From: Actinomycetota bacterium | GTDB taxonomy: Bacteria > Actinomycetota > Acidimicrobiia > Acidimicrobiales > CADCTF01 | Length of the DNA: 56,455 bases | Reading direction: 5' to 3' | Assembly (NCBI GenBank): GCA_019348255.1 | Contig: JAHWJU010000004.1 | Coordinates: 1-56,455 of the forward strand | Part shown: piece by piece, positions 34,310 to 41,664 of the stretch | Layout of the letters: every line of letters begins with the position of its first letter | Numbering within the stretch: the stretch's first letter is position 1 | Program-made: the position numbers and the translations under genes | Notes under the pieces: model-generated | What the model was told of the DNA's origin: nothing | Seen by the model: the letters and a program-made list of their open reading frames with translations, nothing else | The model's database searches: none

Positions 34310-34765
34310 TCAGCGCAACAGGGCGAGCGCACGGGCGACCGCTTCTGCGGCATCGCCCGCCACGTCGACCCCCGGCAGGTCCCAGGTGGCGAGGCCGACC
34401 ACGGGTGTCCGTGTCTTGAGCGCGAAGCCGATCTCGCTCAGGGTGCCGAACCCACCTCCGACGGCGATGAGCACGTCACTGGCCCGCACCACCAGGACGT
34501 TGCGGGCCTCGCCCAGCCCGGTGGCGATGGCGACGTCCAGCCACCGGTTGCCCTCGGCGCGGTCGGTTCCGGGAAGCAGACCGACGGTGGTCCCGCCCCC
34601 GGCCTTGGCGCCCCGGCAGGCTGCCTCCATGACGCCGCCCAGCCCGCCCGACACCACCACGCCACCCGCCCCCGCGACGGCCCGGCCGACCTCCTCGGCC
34701 GCGGCCAGAACCGCCTCGTCGGCCTCGGCCGAGCCGGCTCCGACCACTCCGACGTAGACGGCCAT
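34310..34765 (-). CDS. LOG-like Rossmann protein (TIGR00725 family)
   Basis: 151 aa. The N-terminal VGVVGAGSAEADEAVLAAAEEV, the VVSGGLGGVMEAACRGA segment and the diagnostic GGGFGTLSEI (PGGxGTxxE-like) place it in the lysine-decarboxylase-like/LOG superfamily, TIGR00725 branch. Relatives cleave nucleotide 5'-monophosphates or bind molybdenum-cofactor-like ligands; the exact role is unknown. It diverges from arsC with 20 bases between start codons. Confidence 0.85.
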   Translation of the reverse strand: MAVYVGVVGAGSAEADEAVLAAAEEVGRAVAGAGGVVVSGGLGGVMEAACRGAKAGGGTTVGLLPGTDRAEGNRWLDVAIATGLGEARNVLVVRASDVLIAVGGGFGTLSEIGFALKTRTPVVGLATWDLPGVDVAGDAAEAVARALALLR

Positions 34766-34771
34766 GGCTGC

Positions 34772-34778
34772 AAGACTG
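34772..34778. promoter_or_regulatory. Overlapping divergent -10-like elements (LOG-like gene / arsC)
   Basis: AAGACT on the plus strand (34772-34777) is 8 bases before ATG 34786. CAGTCT on the minus strand (34778-34773) is 7 bases before ATG 34765. Both deviate at position 1 but keep A2 and T6. Confidence 0.35.
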
Positions 34779-34785
34779 CCGCGTC

Positions 34786-35145
34786 ATGAGCGAAGAGGAA
34801 ACGACCGTCTGGTTCAACCCCAGCTGCTCCAAGTGCAGGGGGGCGCGCGACCTGCTCTCCGAACAGGGCGTCGAGGCCAACTACCTGGAGTACCTGCAGC
34901 AGGCCCCCAGCCGCGCCGAGCTCGAGCGTGTCATGGGCCTGCTGGGCATCGACGACCCCCGCCAGATGATGCGCACCGGTGAGCCGGTCTACGCCCAGTT
35001 GGGGCTGGACGCCGCCGACCGCGACCGGCTCCTCGACGCCATGGTGGACCATCCCGTCCTGATCGAGCGCCCGGTGGTGATCCGGGGTGACCGGGCCGTG
35101 ATCGGCCGGCCGCCCGAGCGGGTCCTCGAGCTGCTGGAACCCTGA
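34786..35145 (+). CDS. ArsC-family (glutaredoxin-type) reductase
   Basis: 119 aa thioredoxin-fold protein. The N-terminal NPSCSKCRGARDLL holds the active Cys in the ArsC position, with a second Cys three residues on, and the C-terminal part has HPVLIERPVVIRGDRAVIGRPPERVLELL, the ArsC/YffB signature. It may reduce arsenate or another oxyanion or thiol substrate; no other ars gene is near. The 54-base gap after it contains GC-rich repeats but no U tract. Confidence 0.85.
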   Translation: MSEEETTVWFNPSCSKCRGARDLLSEQGVEANYLEYLQQAPSRAELERVMGLLGIDDPRQMMRTGEPVYAQLGLDAADRDRLLDAMVDHPVLIERPVVIRGDRAVIGRPPERVLELLEP

Positions 35146-35199
35146 CCACGGCGGCCGAGCCGGCCGCTGAAAGGGCGGGAACCACCTGGCCGGCGGAGA

Positions 35200-36027
35200 T
35201 CAGCGGGTCGCTCTGGCCGTCCCCTTGGGCGCCTGGGCCCGGCCTTTCCCGTCGATCCTCTGGCCGGCCCGACTGCGCTCCTCGGAGACCCGGGCCTTGC
35301 CCACCTGCACGAGCCGCATCACGGTGACCAGTGCCAGTCCCCCCACCAGGTTGCCCAAAGTCGACCACGCCAGCACCCCGAGCCAGTCGAGGTAGCCGAA
35401 GGGTGCCCCCGCCTGCAAGGCCGCGAACATGATCAGTGAGACCACGATGGCGTGGAACAGCGAGCCGGCGGCCAGCAGGAAGGCGGCGGCCACGGCGGCC
35501 ACGAGCTTCCCGGGCATGGAGTCGGTCCCCCGCTGCATCCAGGTCATGAGGGTGATGATGCTGCCGCCGAGGACAGCGGCGGCGAAGGACTCGCGGCCTA
35601 TCCCGACCCGGGTGTAGTGGGTGCCCAGGCGGATGGCGGTCTCGTGCACCTGGGGGACGCCGATCGAGACGACCGCCATCATGATCCAGCCCCCGGCCAG
35701 GTTCGTCAGCCCGGTCCCGGCCCACAGGCGGACCACCGCCATCGGACTGGCTCGACCGGCGGCCACGGCCATGACGGGCACCAGGAAGTTCTCGGTGAAC
35801 AGCTCGCTGCTGGCCAGCGTCAGCGCGATGAAGCCGATCCCGAAGGCCAGCCCTCCGAGCAGGGCGCTGCCGGTGACCTCCTCTACCAGGAACAGCGCGA
35901 GCACCCCCATGCCGACGTCGAACCCTCCGACGGCACCGGTGGCGAGCAGCGTCGGCCAGTTGCGGCCGAGCCGCTCCTCGCCCTGTTCCAGAGATCGTCG
36001 AAAGGTCGAAGTCAGCTCCTCCGTCAT
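35200..36027 (-). CDS. Formate/nitrite transporter (FNT) family channel
   Basis: 275 aa with six predicted helices. FNT features include GGFDVGMGVLALFLV, ASSELFTENFLVPV, GTGLTNLAGGWIM and GRESFAAAVLGGSIITLMTWMQ. It is of the YfdC-like branch, so the substrate may be a small monocarboxylate, hydrosulfide or unknown. The tail is basic (KARVSEERSRAGQRIDGKGR). ATG 36027 lies 6 bases after TATGGC. Confidence 0.87.
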   Translation of the reverse strand: MTEELTSTFRRSLEQGEERLGRNWPTLLATGAVGGFDVGMGVLALFLVEEVTGSALLGGLAFGIGFIALTLASSELFTENFLVPVMAVAAGRASPMAVVRLWAGTGLTNLAGGWIMMAVVSIGVPQVHETAIRLGTHYTRVGIGRESFAAAVLGGSIITLMTWMQRGTDSMPGKLVAAVAAAFLLAAGSLFHAIVVSLIMFAALQAGAPFGYLDWLGVLAWSTLGNLVGGLALVTVMRLVQVGKARVSEERSRAGQRIDGKGRAQAPKGTARATR

Positions 36028-36033
36028 GTCGAT

Positions 36034-36039
36034 GCCATA
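36034..36039 (-). promoter_or_regulatory. Leaderless-type -10 element of the FNT gene
   Basis: TATGGC on the minus strand, 6 bases before ATG 36027; like TAGACC it has C at position 6. Confidence 0.4.
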
Positions 36040-36153
36040 CCCACGATGGCCAGCTTCTGAGGCACCCCCGCCGGTCGTGGCCGAACGTGAGCTGGCCGAG
36101 GACGACCCCCAGGCGCTTGCGTCCACTGCTTCGCGGGGGCCGTCGGTACCGCC

Positions 36154-36159
36154 TACCGT
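36154..36159 (+). promoter_or_regulatory. Near-leaderless -10 element of map
   Basis: TACCGT is 9 bases before ATG 36169. A start 7 bases downstream would leave a 2-base leader. Confidence 0.45.
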
Positions 36160-36168
36160 GGTGGCGAG

Positions 36169-37119
36169 ATGAACCAGGTCCTCAAGAGCAACGACCTCTG
36201 CTGGTGCGGAAGCGGCCGCAAGTTCAAGCGCTGCCACAAGGCGGCGGCCGACCGCGTCCGGCCCGGGCGCGTCACGCCGATGCGGCCGGTGCCACCCGAG
36301 ATCCCCCGGCCGCCGTACGCCGAGACGGGGGAGGTCGAGCGCCGGCCCGAGCCGAGGGTCAAGACAGCCGATGTGCTGGCCCGGATGCGGGTGGCCGGTC
36401 GGGTGGCGGCGGAGATCCTCCAGGTGGTGGGGGCGGCGGTGCGGCCCGGTGTCACCACCGAAGAGCTCGACGCCCTGGCGCACGAGGAGTACCTGAGGCG
36501 CGGCGCCTACCCCAGTCCCCTCAACTACCACGGCTACCCCAAGTCGATCTGCACCTCCGTCAACGAGGTGATCTGCCACGGGATCCCCGACGACCGGAGG
36601 CTCGCCGACGGCGACATCGTCAACGTCGACGTCACCGCCTATGTGGACGGCGTCCATGGCGACACCAACGCGACTTTCCTGGTGGGCGAGGTCGACGAGG
36701 CGTCGCGGCGGCTGGTGCAGGTGACCCGCGAGTGCCTCGACCTCGGGATCGCCGCCGTCCGCCCCGGGCGGCCACTCTCCGACATCGGCCGGGCCATACA
36801 GGAGCACGCCGAAGCGCAGGGCTACGGGGTCGTGCGCTCGTTCATCGGCCACGGCATCGGCGAGCAGTTCCACACCGACCTGCACATCCTGCACTACTAC
36901 GAGCCGCGGCTGACCACCGAGATGGAGCCGGGGATGACCTTCACCATCGAGCCCATGATCACCATGGGCGACTGGCGCCACCGGATGTGGGACGACGGCT
37001 GGACCGCGGTGACGGTGGACCTGAAGCGGACGGCGCAGTTCGAACACACTTTGGTGGTGACCGGGGACGGTGCCGACGTCCTCACCGACCTGTCGTCGGT
37101 GAGCAGCGCCCTCAGTTGA
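36169..37119 (+). CDS. map: Methionine aminopeptidase with N-terminal SEC-C zinc motif
   Basis: 316 aa. Residues 11-23 (CWCGSGRKFKRCH) are a SEC-C type zinc motif, as in MetAP type Ic enzymes that dock on ribosomes. The catalytic domain has the five metal ligands in NVDVTAYVDGVHGDTNATF (two Asp), FIGHGIGEQFH (His), FTIEPMI (Glu) and QFEHTLVVT (Glu). It removes the initiator Met from new proteins. The 3' end overlaps the convergent NlpC/P60 gene by 8 bases. Confidence 0.96.
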   Translation: MNQVLKSNDLCWCGSGRKFKRCHKAAADRVRPGRVTPMRPVPPEIPRPPYAETGEVERRPEPRVKTADVLARMRVAGRVAAEILQVVGAAVRPGVTTEELDALAHEEYLRRGAYPSPLNYHGYPKSICTSVNEVICHGIPDDRRLADGDIVNVDVTAYVDGVHGDTNATFLVGEVDEASRRLVQVTRECLDLGIAAVRPGRPLSDIGRAIQEHAEAQGYGVVRSFIGHGIGEQFHTDLHILHYYEPRLTTEMEPGMTFTIEPMITMGDWRHRMWDDGWTAVTVDLKRTAQFEHTLVVTGDGADVLTDLSSVSSALS

Positions 37120-38356
37120 CCCGGCCTGCCCCGGTGTAGTCGGAACGGTAGATCGACGCGTAGCGCACCGGCGTGCCGGTCTGGGAGGCCTCGATCATCT
37201 GACCGTTGCCGATGTAGAGGCCGACGTGGTGGATGGGGTCGCCGTAGAACAGCAGATCTCCCGGCTTGATGTCGGTGATGTCGACCCGACTGGTGGCCGA
37301 CCACTGCGCCCTCGACGAATGGGGCAGTGACTTGCCGCCGGCGCGCCACGACCACAGGGTGAGCCCGCTGCAGTCGAAGCTGTCGGGGCCGGAGGCCCCC
37401 CATTCGTAGGGCTTGCCGATCTGGCGCCGGGCCTCGGCGATGGCCGCGTCGGCGCCCGCCGACGGGGGTGGTGCGGAGCCCGAGCCACCCCCCGCCGCAG
37501 GCGGTTTCGTCGTCGTGGTGGTGGTGGGGGGGCGCAACGTCGTGGTGGTGGCCCGGGCGATGGTCCCCGACGGGCTGGCGGGAGCCGCGGTGGTCGCCGG
37601 CGTGGCACGAGCCCGCGCCGCGGCTTCACGGGCGGCGGCCTCGCGTGCGGCGGCCTCGCGTGCGTCTGCCTCCTGGCGCGCCCGGCGCGCCGCCAGCTCG
37701 GCCTGGGCCCGCCTGGCCTCCTCCTCAGCGCGGCGCTGCGCCTCGGCCGCCACCAGGCCGGCCAACTCTCCTTGGACCTTGGCCAGCGTCTCCCGCTGGG
37801 TCGCCTCCGCCGCGGCCGCCTCCTGCCGCTTCCTCTCCGCCACGGCCGCCATCGCCGCCGCTTCCGCCTGGGCCTGGTCCAGGACCTGTTGCTGGTCCTG
37901 CAGCCTCAGCCGAACGCTGCGCAGCTCGTCGAGGGTCTCGACGCTGCCGGCGGTCACCGTCATCACGTACTGCGTCCGCACCGCCAGCTCCTCGGTGCTG
38001 CGGGTGTTGATGAGCAGCTCGAGGGCCTGGCTCGACCCCCCCCGGATGTAGGCCTGTACCGACTGTTCCTTGAGACGGCGCTTGATGCGGCCCACCTGCT
38101 CGTCCGTGCGGCTCACCTTGACCCGGGCCGCGGCCACCTCCTCGGCAATCCCCGCTATGCGGACCCGCGCCTCGTCGTAGTCCTCGGCCAGCATGCTCAC
38201 CCGCCTGCTCTGCTGCTCGAGCTCGCGGGCGATGCGGGCCGCCTCCTCCTTCTTCTCGCTGATCGGGTCGCCGGCGGCGGGACTGGCAAAGACTGTGGGC
38301 ACGAGGAGGGCCAGCGCCAAGAGGGCGCCCGCCCGCCTCTCGCTGAGACGGGTCAC
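37112..38356 (-). CDS. Secreted NlpC/P60 peptidoglycan endopeptidase (RipA/PcsB-like)
   Basis: 414 aa. A signal peptide (residues 1-29, ending VFASPAAG) is followed by a long coiled coil (about 30-255) that ends in Glu/Ala/Arg repeats, a Thr/Pro linker (about 265-295) and an NlpC/P60 domain with catalytic Cys in [11 protein letters not shown] and His in IHHVGLYIG. It would cut cell-wall stem peptides during division; coiled-coil hydrolases of this kind are usually activated by FtsEX. GTG 38356 lies 6 bases after GACACT. Confidence 0.93.
   Translation of the reverse strand: MTRLSERRAGALLALALLVPTVFASPAAGDPISEKKEEAARIARELEQQSRRVSMLAEDYDEARVRIAGIAEEVAAARVKVSRTDEQVGRIKRRLKEQSVQAYIRGGSSQALELLINTRSTEELAVRTQYVMTVTAGSVETLDELRSVRLRLQDQQQVLDQAQAEAAAMAAVAERKRQEAAAAEATQRETLAKVQGELAGLVAAEAQRRAEEEARRAQAELAARRARQEADAREAAAREAAAREAAARARATPATTAAPASPSGTIARATTTTLRPPTTTTTTKPPAAGGGSGSAPPPSAGADAAIAEARRQIGKPYEWGASGPDSFDCSGLTLWSWRAGGKSLPHSSRAQWSATSRVDITDIKPGDLLFYGDPIHHVGLYIGNGQMIEASQTGTPVRYASIYRSDYTGAGRVN
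37630..37685 (-). repeat. In-frame tandem repeat EAAAR in the NlpC/P60 linker
   Basis: Near-identical 15-base units encode three consecutive copies of (A)REAA in the sequence [20 protein letters not shown]. It extends the coiled coil and is a likely site of length variation between strains. Confidence 0.6.
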
Positions 38357-38362
38357 AGGGGA

Positions 38363-38368
38363 AGTGTC
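38363..38368 (-). promoter_or_regulatory. Leaderless-type -10 element of the NlpC/P60 gene
   Basis: GACACT on the minus strand, 6 bases before GTG 38356. Position 1 is G instead of T. Confidence 0.35.
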
Positions 38369-38373
38369 ACCTT

Positions 38374-38402
38374 TTGGTCGAGCTGAGGCCCAAGGCTACC
38401 GT
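38374..38402 (+). promoter_or_regulatory. fumC promoter with -35 and leaderless -10
   Basis: TTGGTC (38374-38379) and TACCGT (38397-38402) are 17 bases apart, and the -10 is 6 bases before GTG 38409. It is the clearest sigma-70-like promoter with both boxes that I found in the window. Confidence 0.6.
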
Positions 38403-38408
38403 TCAAAG

Positions 38409-39791
38409 GTGGTCGAGTACCGAACCGAGCGCGACACGATGGGCGAGGTCCTGGTGCCGGCGGCGGCCAAGTGGCGGGCCCAGACCCAGCGGGCGGTGGA
38501 GAACTTCCCCATCTCCGGAGTCCCCCTCGACCCGACGCTGATCCGGGCACTCGCCGCCGTCAAGGGTGCCGTCGCCCTGCAGAACGGGCGCCGGCGGGCC
38601 ATACCCAAGGCCAAGGCACAGGCCATCGCCGCCGCGGCCGCGGAGGTCTTCGCCGGGCGGTGGAGCGCCGAGTTCCCCATCGACGTCTTCCAGACCGGCT
38701 CGGGCACCTCGTCGAACATGAACATGAACGAGGTGCTGGCCACTTTGGCCGAAGAGCGCCTCGGCCAGCCGGTGCACCCCAACGATGACGTCAACATCCC
38801 GCTGTCATCCAACGACGTGTTCCCGTCCGCCATCCACGTGGCCGCCGCCCTGTCGATGCAGCAGGACCTGTTGCCGGCGCTGCGCCACCTGGCGGCCGGA
38901 CTGCGCAAGAAGTCCAAGCAGTTCGCCAAGGTGGTCAAGGCGGGCCGCACCCACCTCATGGATGCGGTGCCCGTCACCCTCGGCCAGGAGTTCGGCGGTT
39001 ACGCGACCCAGGTGGAACAGGGCGTGGAGCGCATCGAGGCGGTGCTGCCGCGGGTCGGTGAGCTGCCTCTCGGGGGGAGCGCCGTCGGAACCGGGCTCAA
39101 CGTTCCCAAGGGTTTCGCCGCCGCCGTCGTCGCCAGGCTGGCAGCCGACCTCGAGCTTCCCCTCACCGAAGCCCCCGACCACTTCGCCGCGCAGTCGTCG
39201 CGCGACCCGCTGGTGGAGGCATCAGGCCAGTTGCGGACCATCGCGGTGGCGCTGACGAAGATCGCCAACGACCTGCGCTGGATGGGTTCTGGCCCCCGTA
39301 CCGGGCTGGCCGAGATCTTCCTTCCCGACCTCCAGCCCGGAAGCTCGATCATGCCCGGCAAGGTCAACCCGGTGATACCGGAGGCGGTCACCCAGGTGGC
39401 CGCCCAGGTCATGGGAAACGACACAGCCGTTGCCTTCGCCGGGTCGCAGGGCGCCTTCGAGCTCAACGTGTACCTGCCGGTGATGTCGCGCAACCTGTTG
39501 GAGTCGATCCGCCTGGTGGCCAACGTCAGTCGCGTCCTTCGCGACAAGTGCGTCGACGGGATCGAGGCCAACGTCGAGCGCTGCAAGCAGTTCGCAGAGT
39601 CCTCACCGTCGATCGGCACCTCCCTCAATCCCTACATCGGCTACGAGAAGGCGGCCGAGGTGATCAAGGAGTCGACGAAGACGGGGCGGTCGATCCGCCA
39701 GTTGGTGCTCGACCGGGGCTGGATGACGGCGGCGGAGCTGGACCGGGCCCTCGACGTGTTCGGCCAGACCAGAGGCGGAGTCGCCCGCTAG
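38409..39791 (+). CDS. fumC: Class II fumarate hydratase
   Basis: 460 aa, normal for FumC. It converts fumarate to malate in the TCA cycle. Features: [54 protein letters not shown], and the fumarase/aspartase signature [12 protein letters not shown] with the catalytic Ser in the mobile loop. GTG 38409 is 6 bases after the -10 element; the extension upstream overlaps the divergent gene. Aspartase and argininosuccinate lyase are less likely given overall similarity. Confidence 0.96.
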   Translation: MVEYRTERDTMGEVLVPAAAKWRAQTQRAVENFPISGVPLDPTLIRALAAVKGAVALQNGRRRAIPKAKAQAIAAAAAEVFAGRWSAEFPIDVFQTGSGTSSNMNMNEVLATLAEERLGQPVHPNDDVNIPLSSNDVFPSAIHVAAALSMQQDLLPALRHLAAGLRKKSKQFAKVVKAGRTHLMDAVPVTLGQEFGGYATQVEQGVERIEAVLPRVGELPLGGSAVGTGLNVPKGFAAAVVARLAADLELPLTEAPDHFAAQSSRDPLVEASGQLRTIAVALTKIANDLRWMGSGPRTGLAEIFLPDLQPGSSIMPGKVNPVIPEAVTQVAAQVMGNDTAVAFAGSQGAFELNVYLPVMSRNLLESIRLVANVSRVLRDKCVDGIEANVERCKQFAESSPSIGTSLNPYIGYEKAAEVIKESTKTGRSIRQLVLDRGWMTAAELDRALDVFGQTRGGVAR

Positions 39792-39795
39792 CGCC

Positions 39796-40284
39796 TCAGG
39801 TCAGAGCCGGCGAACCTTGGAACGGCCCCGGATCGCTCGGCGCCGGCAGCAGGGGAGCCGTCCACCGCATCTTCTCGGCCAGCGCGGAGGTCACCGCCTT
39901 CCACTCCGCCGGGTTCCACCCCTCCGCCGCCCGCACGACGGTGCCGTCCATGGCCACGTGGATGATGGCGGGGAGTCGCTCCAGCCCGAAGCCGCGGATG
40001 GCGGAGCGGTCGGGGTCGGTGAAGGTGAGCACGTCCCGGGCGAGCGGGCCGAGGAAGCGCCGGCAGTCGTCGGGGTCAGCCGGCAACAGCAGCGCCACCC
40101 GGCAGTCGGCCTGCTCGAACGTGCCGATGATCCGGGTGGCGATGGGCAGGATCCAGGCACCTTCGTTGGTGTAGGGGTCGAGGGCGATCACCAGCAGGTG
40201 GAAGTTCGTGAGCCACTGCTGCAGCGAGCGGCCCTTGCCGTTGATGGGCGTCAGCACCAGATCGGCAGGGGGGTCGGCGGGCAC
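39796..40284 (-). CDS. Thioredoxin-fold-like protein without CXXC
   Basis: 162 aa, not firmly recognised. The order of a long amphipathic helix (LQQWLTNFHLLVIALDPYT), a strand (CRVALLLPADP), LTFTDPDRSAIRGFGLERLPAIIHV with a likely cis-Pro, and a final helix resembles TlpA/peroxiredoxin-like folds. The redox CXXC is absent: the expected site reads DPYTNEGAW. A structural or binding role is possible. GTG 40284 lies 8 bases after TACGTT. Confidence 0.5.
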   Translation of the reverse strand: MPADPPADLVLTPINGKGRSLQQWLTNFHLLVIALDPYTNEGAWILPIATRIIGTFEQADCRVALLLPADPDDCRRFLGPLARDVLTFTDPDRSAIRGFGLERLPAIIHVAMDGTVVRAAEGWNPAEWKAVTSALAEKMRWTAPLLPAPSDPGPFQGSPALT

Positions 40285-40292
40285 GGCGGAAG

Positions 40293-40298
40293 AACGTA
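40293..40298 (-). promoter_or_regulatory. Leaderless-type -10 element of the thioredoxin-fold-like gene
   Basis: TACGTT on the minus strand, 8 bases before GTG 40284. Confidence 0.5.
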
Positions 40299-40305
40299 CC
40301 CCAGG

Positions 40306-40311
40306 TAGTCT
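40306..40311 (+). promoter_or_regulatory. Possible -10 element of the DUF2269 gene
   Basis: TAGTCT lies 40 bases before GTG 40352. The predicted leader carries AAAGGA at 40341-40346, 5 bases before the start. Confidence 0.45.
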
Positions 40312-40351
40312 CGCCCGGGCGAGGTGCGGAGGCGCCGGAGAAAGGACCGAA

Positions 40352-40831
40352 GTGGGAGTCAACTCGACGCTGTACAACCTGGTGTTCGTGCTCCACCTGG
40401 TGGCCGTGGTCGTCGGCTTCGGCAGCATGTTCATGAACGGTGCCTACGGGGCGCAGGCCAGGCGGCGCCGAGGCCCCGGCGGTCAGGCCATCGGGGAGGC
40501 CACACTGGCCGTGACCAAGATGGCCCAGTACGCCGTCTACTCGGTGCCGGTGTTCGGGATCCTGCTCATCGTGTTGAGCGACGGGGTCTGGGAGTTCAGC
40601 CACATGTGGATCTCCCTCAGCTTCCTGCTGTACTTCGTGGCCGTGGGCCTCGTGCACGGGTTGGTGTTCCCGGCCGCCAAGCGCATGAACGACCTCGTCG
40701 GGGCCAGTGGCGGTACTGGTGAGGTGGCCCAGATGGAGGCACTGGAGAAGCGCGTCGCCCTGGGCGGCATGATCGTCAACCTCCTCGTCGTCGTCACCAT
40801 CGCCCTCATGGTCTTCAAGCCCGGCGTGTAG
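40352..40831 (+). CDS. DUF2269-like integral membrane protein
   Basis: 159 aa with four predicted helices. The pattern LYNLVFVLHLVAVVVGFGSMFMNGAYG, AQYAVYSVPVFGILLIVLS and EKRVALGGMIVNLLVVVTIALMVFKPG fits the DUF2269 family of predicted membrane proteins, function unknown. The start at GTG 40352 has AAAGGA 5 bases upstream. The downstream gene begins 3 bases after its stop. Confidence 0.7.
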   Translation: MGVNSTLYNLVFVLHLVAVVVGFGSMFMNGAYGAQARRRRGPGGQAIGEATLAVTKMAQYAVYSVPVFGILLIVLSDGVWEFSHMWISLSFLLYFVAVGLVHGLVFPAAKRMNDLVGASGGTGEVAQMEALEKRVALGGMIVNLLVVVTIALMVFKPGV

Positions 40832-40834
40832 CCG

Positions 40835-41638
40835 GTGCCCCATCCCATCGAGCGGCTGCGGTGGGTGGCCCGGGCCGAGGGGGCGGGGCCGTCGCTGCTC
40901 GTGCGGGAGGCGGCTGAGGCGCTGGCCCTGGTGGCGGAAGACCTGGCCGGCACGGTCACCGCCTGCCGGCGGCTCATCGACCGCCACCCCCAGATGGGGC
41001 CGATGTGGTGGCTGGGGGCGCGGGTGCTCGCCGCCGAGGACCCTGGGGCGGAGGCCTATGCCGCCGCCGACGCCATCGATGCCGACCCCACCGCCCGAGT
41101 GGTGGCCGCCAGTCTCCCCGATGACGTCACCGTGACCGTGCTGGGGTGGCCCGAGCAGGCGGCGGCCGCGCTGCGGCGCCGGGGGGACCTCGAAGTCCTG
41201 GTGGTGGACAGCGGGGCCGAGGGATCCCGGCTCGTGGGCCGCCTGTGCTCCTCCGGGGGAGACGCTGTGTCTGTGGCCGAAGGTGGTCTCGGGGGGGCGG
41301 TGCAGGAGTCGGCGCTCGTGCTGCTCGAGGCGACGGCTCTCGGACCGGACGGATTCGTCGCCACCTCCGGCTCCCTCGCCGCCGCCGCCCTGGGCGCCGG
41401 CCTGGGCGTCGAGGTGTGGGTGGTGGCGGGGGCGGGGCGGGTACTGCCGGGTCGGCTGTGGGAGGCGCTGGTGACTCGGGTAACCGACGCCGGCGAGCGG
41501 TGGGAGCTCCAACACGAGGTGGTTCCCCTCGACTGGGTGACGGCGGTGGTGGGCCCCAGGGGCCCGGAGGCGGCGCCGGCCGCGGTGCAGCGGGCCGACT
41601 GTCCCATCGTGCCCGAGCTGTTGCGTTGGGGCCCTTGA
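40835..41638 (+). CDS. eIF-2B alpha/MtnA-like (ISOCOT-fold) protein
   Basis: 267 aa, tentative. The second half shows the layout of the eIF-2B/methylthioribose-1-phosphate isomerase family: VLVVDSGAEGSRLVGRL, SALVLLEATALGPDGFVATSGSLAAAALGAGLGVEVWVVAG (in two adjoining stretches). The N-terminal helical part is short. The catalytic Cys and Asp of true MtnA are not clearly present, so it is more likely an IF-2B-like regulator or phosphosugar-binding protein. GTG 40835; it may couple to the S9 peptidase gene through TTGA at 41635. Confidence 0.55.
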   Translation: MPHPIERLRWVARAEGAGPSLLVREAAEALALVAEDLAGTVTACRRLIDRHPQMGPMWWLGARVLAAEDPGAEAYAAADAIDADPTARVVAASLPDDVTVTVLGWPEQAAAALRRRGDLEVLVVDSGAEGSRLVGRLCSSGGDAVSVAEGGLGGAVQESALVLLEATALGPDGFVATSGSLAAAALGAGLGVEVWVVAGAGRVLPGRLWEALVTRVTDAGERWELQHEVVPLDWVTAVVGPRGPEAAPAAVQRADCPIVPELLRWGP

Positions 41639-41664
41639 CCACGTCGCGTACCTCCCCCCGGGCC

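Noticed and set aside
35146..35199. Intrinsic terminator between arsC and the FNT gene
   Set aside because: CGGCCG repeats can pair, but no U tract follows on either strand.
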